This document shows positions 33,050-44,000 of a stretch of DNA of 64,000 bases, in pieces (positions within the stretch are counted from its first letter, which is position 1; each line of letters begins with the position of its first letter). The notes under the pieces are model-generated. The model had not been told where the DNA came from, searched no databases, and saw only the letters and a list, made by a program, of their open reading frames with translations. The position numbers were made by a program, and so were the translations under genes. The DNA comes from Planctomicrobium piriforme (GTDB lineage: Bacteria > Planctomycetota > Planctomycetia > Planctomycetales > Planctomycetaceae): positions 39,785 through 103,784 of the forward strand of contig CAMATH010000007.1 of NCBI GenBank assembly GCA_945860955.1, written 5' to 3'.

Positions 33050-35068
33050 CTACTTCCCTCCCGACAGCATCTGCGATGTGAATCCAACCCCCAGATTCGT
33101 CAAGTCCCTGCGGAACACCACCTGGGGCGGCCGAACCGTGGCATCAATCACCGCTTCGACTCGGGCTCCCACGCCCCCTTCGTCAAAGTAACCGACCGAC
33201 TGCACGCGGAACACATCCCCCCGCGCGGTCATGTATTTGTCGAGATTCGACAGCGTCGGCAGGTCGGCGATTTTGTGGATATACAACCAGCCAGTGGTCG
33301 CCATGTCGGTACTGGCGCTGCTCGAACCGAGCAACTGCTGTTGCTGACTGACAATCGCGCTCGCCATCTGTTCGTTCATCCCGGGAATCCCCATCAGGGT
33401 CTCCAGCCGGGCCTGGTTCACATTGATCCGTCCTTCAATGAACCGCGACGTGTTGACAGCCAACGCGTCGAACAGTTTGGGAAGATAGCCCTTCATCGCC
33501 GAGGCGTCCGCCGGCCACGGACTGGCGAGAATGGTGTCGGTTCCATTCACCTTGACCTGCACCTGGGCTCCGATCAGATCGTACAACGACACCAACTGGA
33601 ACTTCGCACCGTTGGTGAGATCGATGCCATTGCGAGTCACTTGGCCGTTCGCCGAAAAGATCGCGTTGGCGGCCGTCGAAGCGGCCTGCGTGACGGCGTT
33701 GGCCGACCCTCCTTGACCGGGCGTCACTTTTTGCACTCCCTGGCCCGGGCTGGTCTGGGTGGGTGTTGTGGTCTGGGCACTGTTGGCGACTTGTCCCCCC
33801 ACCTGTCTGGCAGTGATGGTCGTCGATCCGCCGCTGCCTGCAGTGGGTGTGATGGTTGTGGCACCGCCGCTCGCGGCACTCGCTGCCACCGGTGTGGTCG
33901 TGGTCGAGCCACCGCTGCTCTTGCTCCCACCGCCCGACTGTGCGGTTTTGGATCCCCCCGAGGATCCGCCCCCCCCTCCACCGGACGAGGGGGTCTTGCT
34001 GCCGCCGCCTGAACCCGAACCACTCCCCATGGAGTTCCCACCCCCGGATGCACCCGCGCCGCCAGCACTGGCGACTCCCGTACCGGTCGTGCCGTTCTGC
34101 TGCGCGGAAGGATCCTGGTACGGACCCGCCAACCGATACGCCACGACAAACGTCGCCGCCTCCTGACCCAGGATCGGCTCGATTTTGTCGAACAGTTCAC
34201 CCAGGGCATTCATATTGGCGTCGAGCCGTGCGGTCCCGTCGGCCTGCACATTCAACTCCCGACTGTGAATCGTGAGGTAATGCACCCAGCCGGGAAACAG
34301 GATTCCATTCGCGTCATCCAGGGGGAGCGACTTGTCGCCGTCGTTTTCATTGGGATCGAGGATTCCGTTCCGGTTGGCGTCTTCACCAAACAGCAACAGC
34401 GGCGTCACCTCGGGCACAAGCAGCAGTTCATCCAGCGATTCAATCGGGCCATTGCGAGCCGAGATCCCCAGGCCGGCGTAGTATTCGTTCTCATTCCCCA
34501 GCTCTCGACGGGTGTCGTCGGCGTCCAGAAAATCGAGAATCGAGTCGGCGATCGATTCGGTCATCTGCGGCAGGGCCATCAACAGCGCCCGCGACTGGGT
34601 GTCATCCAATCCCAGGTCCGACAGCTTGTTGAGATTGATCTTGGACGATTCGTCGATCATTCCGAATCGGACCGACTGCCCCGACGGATCCGCCTCGACG
34701 CTGGCGACCACGCTGAAGCGACCGCGACCGCGAGCCGAACTGGAATCGCGCAGCAGGATCCCCTGAAACATTTCCGTGTTGTTGTAAAAGCTCTGAGGAT
34801 CCTGTTCGGCCCGATCGATCAACAGTGCTGCCGCCAAGTCCACTCCCGAGTCAGCCAGCGCCCGGGCCTGCGCCTCGCGCCCGAACGCGCCCGAAGCCCG
34901 CGTCTCCACCGCCATGAAGTGCGAAAACGTGTACGCCCCCAGCGCCAGAAGCGCGACGAGAATGGTGACGATCACAATTACCGTGCCCCGGCGGTCGGCA
35001 GATCGCTCATGCGGCGCGGCGACCGAGTGTTTCGATCTCAATCGACCGGGTGTTCGACGTTGACGCAT
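33050..35068 (-). CDS. GspK-like minor pseudopilin with large Gly/Ser-rich insert
   Basis: This 672-residue protein starts at ATG 35068, 25 bases after the gspJ-like stop. RRGTVIVIVTILVALLALGAYTF near residue 27-49 is a prepilin leader. Position +5 is not Glu, as expected for GspK. MIDESSKINLNKLSDLG and FLDADDTRRELGNENEYYAGLG are the GspK helical domain signatures, and RINVNQARLETLMGIPGM near the end is a second helix-hairpin-helix-like block. Residues about 330-480 form a long Gly/Ser/Thr-rich insert, making it roughly twice the usual length. It would cap the pseudopilus with GspI and GspJ. A longer reading upstream overlaps gspJ and is rejected. Confidence 0.88.
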   Translation of the reverse strand: MRQRRTPGRLRSKHSVAAPHERSADRRGTVIVIVTILVALLALGAYTFSHFMAVETRASGAFGREAQARALADSGVDLAAALLIDRAEQDPQSFYNNTEMFQGILLRDSSSARGRGRFSVVASVEADPSGQSVRFGMIDESSKINLNKLSDLGLDDTQSRALLMALPQMTESIADSILDFLDADDTRRELGNENEYYAGLGISARNGPIESLDELLLVPEVTPLLLFGEDANRNGILDPNENDGDKSLPLDDANGILFPGWVHYLTIHSRELNVQADGTARLDANMNALGELFDKIEPILGQEAATFVVAYRLAGPYQDPSAQQNGTTGTGVASAGGAGASGGGNSMGSGSGSGGGSKTPSSGGGGGGSSGGSKTAQSGGGSKSSGGSTTTTPVAASAASGGATTITPTAGSGGSTTITARQVGGQVANSAQTTTPTQTSPGQGVQKVTPGQGGSANAVTQAASTAANAIFSANGQVTRNGIDLTNGAKFQLVSLYDLIGAQVQVKVNGTDTILASPWPADASAMKGYLPKLFDALAVNTSRFIEGRINVNQARLETLMGIPGMNEQMASAIVSQQQQLLGSSSASTDMATTGWLYIHKIADLPTLSNLDKYMTARGDVFRVQSVGYFDEGGVGARVEAVIDATVRPPQVVFRRDLTNLGVGFTSQMLSGGK

Positions 35069-35093
35069 GGGGCTCGCTCGAATTCGCAGAGGC

Positions 35094-36038
35094 TTACTGA
35101 ATTGTCGAGGTGTCTGTCGCTTTGGCCAGGGGGATGGCCACGACAACGCGAAAGGATTGAGTCTGGCTCGACCGCGAAGCGGCCGGCACACCGGGTCGCG
35201 TACCACGGGGCGGAGTCGTGATCTCGACAATCACCTCCACCGCCGTCGGCAGACCACCCAGCGTGGCACTATCCCAGTCGACCCGCCAACTGTACCCATC
35301 GAAATACGAGAACGAGAGATTCGTCACTTCGTTCGCTACCATTTGGGTGCTGGCGGCGAGCAGTTGCGCATTGGACGCGTTTTGCGGCTGGCTCAAGAGC
35401 ATGCTGTCCCCTTCCATGCGAGCCAGGCCGGTTGGGAGACCGGTGGTTATCGTGGGGTCTCCCAACTGATAGCCGACCTGCAACATGTCACTGCTGCGGG
35501 ACACACCGGCTACCTGTGTGCCAAACGGCACGAACTCGTTCCGTCGCGAAGGAGAACAGGTGGTGAATTTGAGTGTCGTCGCAGTGCCCACCAAGCCGAC
35601 TGGCGTGGGTGCCACAGTTCCGGTGGACGTGCCGGTCGAACCGGTCGCACCACTCGTGCCCGTGGAACCTGTTGACGTCCCCGTCGATGTCCCGCCGGAA
35701 GTGGGCGTCGTAGCGGGGCCAGTCGTCGACGTGAACGGGGTGGAAGCGGCACCGCCGCTGCTTCCGGCCGAACCTGAACTACCGTCGCTCGCGCCGGTGG
35801 CCCCGGTCCCTGTCCCGCCCGTGGAGCCGCTTGACGGGTCTTTGAACACCACACTGCGCAAATCGATTTCGATTTGCCGAATGATCGCCCGCGCGATCTG
35901 AGCCCGTTCGACCTCTTCCTGGCCGGTGGTCGAAAACCGCCAGAACAGGTCGAGCCCCGCGTAAATTGCCCCCAGCAACAAGAGACTGAGGGAGAGCGCG
36001 ACCAGCACTTCCAGAAGCGAAAACCCCCGGCGGTTCAT
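35094..36038 (-). CDS. GspJ-like minor pseudopilin
   Basis: This 314-residue prepilin has NRRGFSLLEVLVALSLSLLLLG at the N-terminus: peptidase cut after Gly5, methylated Phe, Glu at +5. LDLFWRFSTTG and IIRQIEIDLRSVVF follow, as in GspJ/PulJ. Residues about 68-142 are a Gly-Ser-Thr low-complexity insert. The C-terminal sheet includes FSYFDGYSWRVDWDS and LPTAVEVIVEI, typical of GspJ. Its ATG overlaps the gspI-like stop by four bases (ATGA), so translation is coupled. It is expected to form the tip complex with GspI and GspK. The prepilin peptidase is not encoded in this window. Confidence 0.88.
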   Translation of the reverse strand: MNRRGFSLLEVLVALSLSLLLLGAIYAGLDLFWRFSTTGQEEVERAQIARAIIRQIEIDLRSVVFKDPSSGSTGGTGTGATGASDGSSGSAGSSGGAASTPFTSTTGPATTPTSGGTSTGTSTGSTGTSGATGSTGTSTGTVAPTPVGLVGTATTLKFTTCSPSRRNEFVPFGTQVAGVSRSSDMLQVGYQLGDPTITTGLPTGLARMEGDSMLLSQPQNASNAQLLAASTQMVANEVTNLSFSYFDGYSWRVDWDSATLGGLPTAVEVIVEITTPPRGTRPGVPAASRSSQTQSFRVVVAIPLAKATDTSTIQ

Positions 36039-36640
36039 CGTCCCCTCGCTTTCGTGGTGCTCGCACCACTGCTGGAACTGCCGGTTGAACCACCCGCAGA
36101 ACTGCCGCTTGACGGGGTACTGACGGCCGAGGCCGCAGACTCGGCGGCGATCGCCGCATCTTCCTGTGCCTGCCGTTCCGCCTCGGCCTGCCGGGCGCTG
36201 ATCACCGCCCCCGGGTCACGCACCATTCGGCTGATGTCAAAATGGACCTTTCCCATACTGCTATTCGCCGTATGATTCACGTCCACGGTGACATTATATA
36301 GGTCGGTATGTGGACCACTGGAGACAGTGATGCTGTAGGTCCAGCCGACTTCGTTCGGAAACGGGACGTCGGCGACAGAAACCAGAGTTTCGGCCCCCCC
36401 GGCAATTTCGCCCATCTTCGACTCGGCGAGGAACACCGCCTGCGTCAACAACCGTGCCTTGACCGCGCCCTGGCCGCCGCTGTAGATCAACTGGCCAATC
36501 GCCGCGAGTGACGTTGCCAGGATCACCATCGACAGGATGACCTCAAACAGACTGATGCCGGCTCGGGATGGCGCAGGATGCCCCGTGTGACCGGCAGGGG
36601 ACGGCACAGATGCGACGTGTGTCATCGATTGCGAGCGCAT
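36035..36640 (-). CDS. GspI-like minor pseudopilin
   Basis: This 201-residue prepilin has a longer leader than usual (27 residues) ending SRAG, then ISLFEVILSMVILATSLAA with Glu at +5. LLTQAVFLAESKMGEI is the GspI-like helix that follows, and VGWTYSITVSSGP matches its beta sheet. The tail (about 160-201) is Ala-rich helical and then Ser/Gly-rich. It could start at the ATG 5 codons inside. It overlaps gspJ by four bases and lies 13 bases after the gspH-like gene. Confidence 0.85.
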   Translation of the reverse strand: MRSQSMTHVASVPSPAGHTGHPAPSRAGISLFEVILSMVILATSLAAIGQLIYSGGQGAVKARLLTQAVFLAESKMGEIAGGAETLVSVADVPFPNEVGWTYSITVSSGPHTDLYNVTVDVNHTANSSMGKVHFDISRMVRDPGAVISARQAEAERQAQEDAAIAAESAASAVSTPSSGSSAGGSTGSSSSGASTTKARGR

Positions 36641-36653
36641 GGAATCCCCCGGT

Positions 36654-37268
36654 TCATTGACGTCGGGTGATCGTCACTCCCCCCGTCAACCCGCGGAGCG
36701 CGAGTTCGGCGGAGGTAGAGGTGTGGGAATCGCTGACGACAATCGTTTGATCGAGGGATGAACCGTCCGGCTGGAACACGATCGGAGGAGACCAAGTGAC
36801 AATCGCCAGATCATGCGACTCAGGAAGCCCCTGAAATCGGGTTTCTGGAATCATCCCGCCTCCGGTCGAGCCGATCGTGAGCGGATCGAATGTGATCTTG
36901 CCCGGAAGTTTTCCCGAGGCGATTGGCAACTTGACCGTTCCTCCACCCGCAGGGAGCTGGGTCTCCTCGGCGCTGTCTCCGTGCAGCACGCAATACCGCT
37001 GTCCGCCCGGTTCAAACCGGAACTGATAGGGGATGCCGTTTTCGACGGCGAAGACGCGGGCCGACAGCAGCCGAATCCGGGCCATTTCCGCCCCCTGCTG
37101 CAGTTGCTGGCGACTCGACAGGGCGGCGAGCGAGGGCCACGCGATCGCGATCCCCACCGCGATCAGCGACATCACCAGCAGCATCTCAAACAGCGTGAAC
37201 CCGCGTCGGCCGGAACGGGGCCGACGCGGTTCAAACGTTCGTTGAGAATTCGAGGCGACGTGGTTCAT
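36654..37268 (-). CDS. GspH-like minor pseudopilin
   Basis: This 204-residue prepilin has SGRRGFTLFEMLLVMSLIAVG near residue 19-39: cut after Gly, Phe at +1, Glu at +5. RQQLQQGAEMARIRLLSARVFAV and a beta domain (PYQFRFEPGGQRYCVL, GSSLDQTIVVSD) are consistent with GspH/FimT-type proteins. It sits between the major pseudopilin gene (60 bases upstream) and the gspI-like gene, the usual GHIJK order. Confidence 0.87.
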   Translation of the reverse strand: MNHVASNSQRTFEPRRPRSGRRGFTLFEMLLVMSLIAVGIAIAWPSLAALSSRQQLQQGAEMARIRLLSARVFAVENGIPYQFRFEPGGQRYCVLHGDSAEETQLPAGGGTVKLPIASGKLPGKITFDPLTIGSTGGGMIPETRFQGLPESHDLAIVTWSPPIVFQPDGSSLDQTIVVSDSHTSTSAELALRGLTGGVTITRRQ

Positions 37269-37328
37269 ATTCGCGGCTGTTCGCGACCGGTGGGAATCGG
37301 GAAGTTGTCGGCGGGGTCAGCCAACGAC

Positions 37329-37775
37329 TTACAGCGGCTGCCAGTTCGTAATGTCGTCCGAGGTGTTCGCCTGACGGTCGGGGCCGTTTGACCAGATATC
37401 GGGCTTGTCGGTGTTGTTCGTCGGGGGGTACTGGTAGCTCAGCGCATTCCCCCAGGCATCCAACGGCAATCGGCCTCCCTTGAGGTACGGCCCCGCCCAC
37501 CCCTTGTCGTCGCCGGGGTTCGTCAGCAACGCTTCCAGTCCTTGACTGGGATAGTCCCCTTCATGATCGACCGCATAAATGTCGAGCGCCGATTCCACGC
37601 CGTTGATCGTGGCCATCGTCGCCTTCCGCATGGCGACCTTCTGTTGACCGAGCAACTGTGGAACGGCGATCGCCGCGATGACCCCGATGATCGCCAAAAC
37701 GATCAAGAGTTCCATCAGGGTGAAGCCCCCCCGAAGGGACGGGCGACGAATGGTGCGATGCGGGCGAGCCTGCAT
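37329..37775 (-). CDS. GspG-like major pseudopilin
   Basis: This 148-residue protein is the main subunit of the pseudopilus. LRGGFTLMELLIVLAIIGVIAAIAVP (15-40) is the prepilin signature with Glu +5. KATMATINGVESALDIYAVDHEGDYPSQGLEALL and GPYLKGGRLPLDAWGNALSYQYP are the calcium-binding GspG C-domain. DIWSNGPDRQANTSDDITNW completes the fold. Length is normal. It lies about 100 bases downstream of gspF, with a gap that may hold an internal promoter or a processing site to allow higher expression. Confidence 0.94.
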   Translation of the reverse strand: MQARPHRTIRRPSLRGGFTLMELLIVLAIIGVIAAIAVPQLLGQQKVAMRKATMATINGVESALDIYAVDHEGDYPSQGLEALLTNPGDDKGWAGPYLKGGRLPLDAWGNALSYQYPPTNNTDKPDIWSNGPDRQANTSDDITNWQPL

Positions 37776-37877
37776 GGGATGTTCTCCAATTTGGGTTGGG
37801 AAGCGGAGTGGAATCGATTTGCCGCCAACCTGGCGGCCACTTGTTGACTGTCTCTGTTCTATAGTAACGGACGCGGG

Positions 37878-39089
37878 CTATCCCAGGGCGTCTGATCCCT
37901 GGAAAACTGGCAACAGCAGCGCCAGCATGATGAAAGTAATCACAGCCCCCATCACCAGCAGCATCACCGGTTCGATCATTCGGACCGCCAAGTCGAGGTC
38001 GCGCATGGTCCGCGACTCCATATTGTCGGCGACGTTGATCAGCACCTGTTCCAGGTTGTTCGCCTCTTCACCAACGGCGATCATTTCAACCACTTCCCGG
38101 GGAAAATGTCCGCTGGCACCGAGTGGCCGGGCGAGCGATTTTCCCGACGAAACGTTGTCGGCCGCCTGCGAAATCGCCTGACCCAGCACCCGGTTGCCGG
38201 TCGCGTCTTTGGCGATTCGCAGTGACTGCAAAATCGGCACACCGTTCTTCAACAACGTCCCCAGCATTCGGCAGAATCGGGAGATCGCCAGGTTACGCAC
38301 GACCGGTCCCATCCCCTTCATTTTGAGCCGCCAGCCATCGATTTTGAATCGCCCCTCTTCCGTTCGCAGGTAATTCCGCGCTAGAAATCCCAGCCCAATC
38401 AATCCCGCCAGAATCCAGATTCCATACGATTGCACCGAATCGCTGAACGCCAGCAAAACCACAGTCGGAGCGGGGAGACGCCCGAGTTCTTTCAGTCGAG
38501 CGAAGATCGGTTCAAACTTAGGAACCAGAAACACCATCAGCCAGATCACGACGCCGATACACATGAGCATCAAAAAGGCGGGATACGCCATCGCCCCGGT
38601 GACCCGGGCCTTCATATCTTCCGAGTGTTCCGTGAACATCGCGACGCGCTTCAGCACATCTTCGAGGAAGCCCCCTTCCTCGCCCGCCCGAACCATGCTC
38701 ACCGACAGTTCGTTGAACGCCCGGGGATGCCGACGCATCGCATCGGCCAGTCGACTTCCCTCGGAAACCTGCTGCCGAACGTCGGACAAGACCGTTTTCA
38801 GCGACGGATTCGAAGACTGTTCTTCCAGAACCTCGAGCGATCGCATCAGCGGAACGCCCGAGTGCAGCAGGTCGGCGAGTTGCGCGTAGAGGGTCGCCAG
38901 TTTTCGCCCCGAAACCTTTTTGCCCGCGCTCCGCGCCACGGGCTGTGCCGACCCTTGCAGCGTGATCTTCGTAGGGAACAGCGACTTGCTGGCGAGCGTC
39001 GACAGCACTTCCTGTTCGTTATTGGCGGACAGTGTGCCTGTCGTTTCGCGGCCGGAGAGTTCACGGGCGACGTACAGGAAATCGGGCAT
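37878..39089 (-). CDS. GspF-like inner-membrane platform protein
   Basis: This 403-residue protein has the two T2SSF helical domains with three membrane segments (about 170-192, 220-240 and 375-398). ADLLHSGVPLMRSLEVLEEQ and LGTLLKNGVPILQSLRIAKDATGN are the two repeats, and MIAVGEEANNLEQVL and MIEPVMLLVMGAVITFIMLALLLPVF close the second. It is the membrane platform of the pilus/secretion machine that works with GspE. Encoded 79 bases after gspE. Confidence 0.95.
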   Translation of the reverse strand: MPDFLYVARELSGRETTGTLSANNEQEVLSTLASKSLFPTKITLQGSAQPVARSAGKKVSGRKLATLYAQLADLLHSGVPLMRSLEVLEEQSSNPSLKTVLSDVRQQVSEGSRLADAMRRHPRAFNELSVSMVRAGEEGGFLEDVLKRVAMFTEHSEDMKARVTGAMAYPAFLMLMCIGVVIWLMVFLVPKFEPIFARLKELGRLPAPTVVLLAFSDSVQSYGIWILAGLIGLGFLARNYLRTEEGRFKIDGWRLKMKGMGPVVRNLAISRFCRMLGTLLKNGVPILQSLRIAKDATGNRVLGQAISQAADNVSSGKSLARPLGASGHFPREVVEMIAVGEEANNLEQVLINVADNMESRTMRDLDLAVRMIEPVMLLVMGAVITFIMLALLLPVFQGSDALG

Positions 39090-39168
39090 GGCTATCGGAA
39101 GCAGTCAGTCATCGGGCAAAGGAGTTGTGGGACAAACAGACGAAGATCGAAATCCAAAGCAAAACCAC

Positions 39169-40857
39169 TCACGTCAGAAAATCCGGCTTGGTGATTCGCA
39201 TCACATCCTCAATGCTGGTGATGCCGAGCGTCGCCTTGCGCCATCCGTCGGTCCGCAACGTCGTCAGTCCGTTGCGCAGACCATACGACAGCACCTGCAC
39301 CGAACTGGCCCGCTCGATGCACAACTGCCGAACACCTTCGTCGGTTCGCAACAGTTCGAAGATCCCCTCGCGACCTTTGTAACCGGCGTTCTGGCATTGC
39401 CGACACCCGACCGACTTCCACAGCACCTCGGGCAACGGTTTGGGGAAATCGCGGGGGACATCTTCCTCGGTCGGCACGTATTCCTGCTTGCAGTGTTTGC
39501 ACAGCCGCCGCACCAGCCGCTGCGCCATCACCCCTTCGACCGTGCTGGCGACCAGGTACGGCTCGACCCCCATATCGACCAGTCGTGTGAACGCCCCCGA
39601 GGCGTCATTCGTGTGCAGTGTGCTGAACACCAAGTGCCCTGTCAGCGACGCTTGAATCGCCGCGTTCGCCGTCTCACCGTCTCGAATTTCCCCGATTAGA
39701 ATCACGTCGGGGTCATGACGCAAAATGCTCCGCAAGCCGGCCGCGAACGTCAGCCCGATCTTCGAATGCACCTGAATCTGACTGATCCCCGGAGTTTGAT
39801 ACTCCACAGGGTCTTCGACCGTGATGATCTTGATCGCCGGGTTTTTGATTTCGTTGAGCGCGCTGTACAGCGTGGTCGTTTTACCGCTACCGGTCGGGCC
39901 GGTCACCAGAACGATCCCGTGCGGCAGACTGATCATCTCGTGGAAGACCGAAGACATCGCGTCCGACAAGCCGACGTTCTTCAAATCGAAGACCATCCGC
40001 CCCTTGTCGAGCAGACGCAACACCACCCCTTCCCCATGCATCATTGGGATGATCGACACGCGGACGTCGACTTCGCGTCCTTGAACCCTCAGCTTGATGC
40101 GTCCGTCCTGCGGCAGCCGCTTCTCGGCGATGTTGAGTTTCGCCATGATTTTCAAACGGCTGATGATGGCCGCCTGAAAGTAGTTGATCTCCTGCGAGAT
40201 CGGTTGCACCCGCAACAAACCGTCGACGCGGAACCGGATCACCAACCCCGCTTCCTGCGGCTCCAGATGGACGTCGCTGGTGTTCTGCGTGAGCGCTTCG
40301 ATCAATAGTTCGTTCACGAGCCGCACGACCGAGGCGGCCTGAGCCATTTCGGCCAGTTCCCCTTCGGCCTCCCCCAACCCTTCCAGCAGTTCAACGTCCT
40401 CTTCCGCGCGCTGCGCAACTAGCTCCGTCAGAGTATCACCGCCGACGCCAAGCTGTTCTCGAATCAGCCGGGCGATGTCGGCCCGGCGGGCGAGTACCGG
40501 CTCGAGTCGGAACCCGCTGAGTGAGCTGACTTCATCAAGCGCATCGAGATCGAACGGGTCGGCGGTCGCGACGATCACACTGCCGTTGCGTCGCGAAACG
40601 GGAAACAGCGTGTGTTTAAAAATCTCGCGCGCGGGGAATTTGCTGAGCAGCTCTTTGTCGACGGTGATCTCGTCGACTTCCACGAAGCGCATGCCCAGCT
40701 CCTCGGCGAGCGCTTTGAGGACTTTGTCTTCCGTGACGACCCCCGACTCAACCAATTGCTGGTCGATCCGTTTGCCGGGAGCGGACTTCTGCGTGGCGTG
40801 CAGCAGTTGCTCGCGACTGACGACTCCCTGAGCGAGAAGAATGTCACCAATGTCCAT
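39169..40857 (-). CDS. GspE-like secretion ATPase
   Basis: This 562-residue hexameric ATPase drives pseudopilus assembly from the cytoplasmic face. N-terminal T2SSE_N (MshEN-like) domain lies about 1-150. The motor has [12 protein letters not shown] (319-330), [27 protein letters not shown] (Walker B, 382-397) and STLHTNDA. A four-cysteine zinc site is present (Cys453, Cys456, Cys485, Cys488). The start [11 protein letters not shown] at 40857 fits GspE/PilB N-termini; an in-frame start 21 codons earlier lacks a rationale. The gene follows the secretin-like gene by 228 bases. Confidence 0.95.
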   Translation of the reverse strand: MDIGDILLAQGVVSREQLLHATQKSAPGKRIDQQLVESGVVTEDKVLKALAEELGMRFVEVDEITVDKELLSKFPAREIFKHTLFPVSRRNGSVIVATADPFDLDALDEVSSLSGFRLEPVLARRADIARLIREQLGVGGDTLTELVAQRAEEDVELLEGLGEAEGELAEMAQAASVVRLVNELLIEALTQNTSDVHLEPQEAGLVIRFRVDGLLRVQPISQEINYFQAAIISRLKIMAKLNIAEKRLPQDGRIKLRVQGREVDVRVSIIPMMHGEGVVLRLLDKGRMVFDLKNVGLSDAMSSVFHEMISLPHGIVLVTGPTGSGKTTTLYSALNEIKNPAIKIITVEDPVEYQTPGISQIQVHSKIGLTFAAGLRSILRHDPDVILIGEIRDGETANAAIQASLTGHLVFSTLHTNDASGAFTRLVDMGVEPYLVASTVEGVMAQRLVRRLCKHCKQEYVPTEEDVPRDFPKPLPEVLWKSVGCRQCQNAGYKGREGIFELLRTDEGVRQLCIERASSVQVLSYGLRNGLTTLRTDGWRKATLGITSIEDVMRITKPDFLT

Positions 40858-41085
40858 CGTCGAAGTTCCAATCGAAGGGTGGCATCTCGGATTTGAGGGG
40901 CCGCCACTTGTCACTGACACGAGATATTCAATGCCAGCGGAATTGTCTCAGTCAAACCCGGGCGGAGTCAATGCCCGGATTCGCGGACGCCTCACCACCA
41001 ACACCGAGTCGACAGAGCGGCCAGAGCGAACGAATCTCAACCGACCAAACCGCGTCGATTGCCGACGACCGGTCGCGGTCTGCGA

Positions 41086-44000
41086 TTACCGTCCGCCGCG
41101 TCCCCCTCCCGTACCACGGCCGCCACCTCCGCCGGTGCCACGACCACCACCGCCGCCGCCAAACGCACCAGCTCCCATTCCGCCGCGGCCACCGCCGCCA
41201 CCGAACTGTCCGCCGCCAAATTGGCCACCGCCGAACTGGCCTCCACCAAACTGTCCGCCGCCGAACGCGGCCGGGTTAAAGCCTCCCCCGGGGATTCCCT
41301 GACCGCCGGCAAACGGAGCGCCACCGCCACGGTTCCCGCCTTGGCCGGCACCGGGTCGGGTTGCTGTCGACGTGCCCGCATTCACCTTGACTTTGCCGAG
41401 CAACGACGACAGCGCTTGCCCGGCGGTCACGGTATTCGAATTCGACAGGGTGACAACCCGCACGGTGCTTTTCGCGTCGCGGGCCGAATCGTCAATGGCT
41501 TCCACAAGGGCTTCGACCTGTCGGAACAGTTGCTCGCTCGACGAGACGATCAGAGTGTTGGTGCGTTCGTCGACTCCCAGTGTCAGTTGGATCCCGCGCT
41601 GCTGCCGACCCCCTTGCTGTGCACCGCCCCCTAACATCATCGCCAGGGGATTGAATCCGCCACCCCCCTGACCACCTCGCGCGATCGCGGCGATGGGATT
41701 CCCCATGTTGGGGTCAAGCTGTTCCTTGTAGACGTCGCGGATGATCGCGGCCACTTCATTCGCGTCGGCGAATTCGACGGGGAGCATCCGAGGCACGCGG
41801 TCCTTCAACGATTCCGGGAGTTCAGCCGCGTCGAGAACGTCGAGAGCCGACAAAATATCACCGACCTGCTCAGACGGCCCGCTGATAAACAGCGAGTTCG
41901 ACCGGGGTTCGGGGATGATCCGCAACGCCGGCCCCCCCTTGCCCAAGCTCATCCCGCTCATGTCCATCAAGTTGCCCCCCAACGACGTCAGTCCGCTGGT
42001 CATGCTGCCGAAGATGCTGGTGTTCTGCGTCGCGGTTTGCGTCACCGACCCCTGGGGAAACAGGGCTCCCAGCATGGTCGCCGTCTCGGTCGCATCAGCC
42101 GCCTGCAGGTATCGCACCGTCCAGCGGGTCTTGTTGGGGCTGGTTTCAATCAGCGATTGGATGAATCCTTCGAGATTGTCGAGAGCCTGCATGTCTTGGC
42201 CACTGATCACCAACTTCCCACCGACGACCGAAACGCGAACCTCACTCGGTCCGTTCGAATCATCTCCGCTCCCATTGGCTTGAGCCGTGAAGATCACCTC
42301 GGTGTCGTGGGAACGGGCTGGCATGCGGGTCTTCGAAGCCCCCGCTTTCGGGGTCGGTTCCGCAGCTTCCGCCTCGGCCTCTTCCATGTCGTCGAGCAAC
42401 GCGTCGAGTTGTCGGGCGAGTTCATCGACCGATTCGGTCTGCGCCGTCGATTGGCTGTCGGCGACACCCCGCTTCGCGTCGGCGGCCGCCTCTTCCCGCA
42501 CCGCTCGCGGGCGTGGCGACCGGACGGGGGGTTGCTCGTCTTCTTCTGTCGACTCGCGGGTCGGCACCTTCTTGTCGAAGAGTTCTGACGAGCGGTCGAG
42601 CGGGCGTTCCGCTCCGGGAACGTTGGGTGTCTTGAACAAGGGATTCGCTCCCCCTTTGGGGCGAACCACCCGGATCACACTCTTGCTGCTCGCGGGAGCC
42701 AGATTCTCAATCAGGGACAACAACTCTTCGCCCGACCGGCCACCCAGGTCGATCGTGCGAATCGGGCTGCCCGATCCTTCCCGCTGGCCGTTCCCCGTTC
42801 CGTCTTCACCCAATTGTGCCAAAACCTTGCGGATCTCGGCCACTTGATCGGGCGAGCCCCGCACCATCAACCGCTTGCCCACCGCGTCGGCTTCGATGCT
42901 GGGCGCGTCGGCGCTGTTGCCGCCAAACAGCGACCGCAAACTGGCGGCCGCCGCGACCGGGTCGAGTTTCCGCAGATTCACCACGCTCACCGATTCGGGC
43001 GCGCCCGTATCGAGCGTCTTGATGATCCCCTTGACCTGCTGCTGATCCGACGGCGACGCATACACGCTGACCCGCCGGGTCTTCAGGTCTTCATAAATCA
43101 CCAGCCCCGGAACCGTCGCGTTCAACATGTCGACCACCATCCGCGGGTCGGCGGCGTTGAGTGCGTAGACTTCCAGTTGAGGCTGATTCGCACCCCGGCT
43201 GGAGAGCGTCTCTTTCGATTCTTCGACGTCGATCGATTCGATCGTCTTTTCAATCAACGCCATGTCTTCCGGACTGGCGGTGATCAGCAGGCTGTTGGTG
43301 CGGGTGTCCACAGAGCAGGCGATGCGGGCCGTTTGAGGATTGCCTTGCTGCTGCGCCGGGGCGGGCTGGCCCGGCTGTTGCGGCTGCTGGGGAGGCTGGC
43401 CAGCCGACTCGTCGCGGCGTTCACCTCGATCACGCCGCCACCATTCTCCACCGCCACCTCCCGGGTTGAATCCGCCGGGCTGTCCCCAGCCTCCCTGACC
43501 CCAACCCCCCTGCTGCGGCCAATTGGGCTGCTGGGGTTGTGCGGGAGTCGCTCGCGAGACCGTCGCCGGCCCCGAAGACATGCGGGTCGTCGACGTGCGG
43601 GCGGGCAGCGAAAACAGGTCGCGAATCGTCCGGTCTGCTTCCGACGCCATGATGTGCTTCAACTTGATCTGGCGGAAATTGCTCTTGAGTTCCGCCACCT
43701 TGCCAATCCCGTCCAGCAGTTTATAGATCTCGCGCAGATTCGCGCCGATGTCGGTGACGAACAGGCGGTTGACCTTGCCGAGCGGAACCACTTTCCCTTG
43801 AGGACCTACCAACTCCCGAATGTCCTCGGCGGCGGTCTTCGCGTCGGTTCCGGTCAAGGGAATGATGACTGACAGCAACTCGTTGTTTCCCCGATCCTCC
43901 AATTCTTCCAGGCTGACCTGGGGAATCAGGTTGGGAGGAGGGGGATCGTCGAGATTCCAGACGACAATCGTTCGATCGCGGAAAATCAGCACGAACCCCT

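Noticed and set aside
41090..41320. Repeated Gly/Pro-coding DNA that could be mistaken for a CRISPR-like or satellite array
   Set aside because: Units are 15 bases, contiguous and in frame with the secretin-like gene; there are no spacers.
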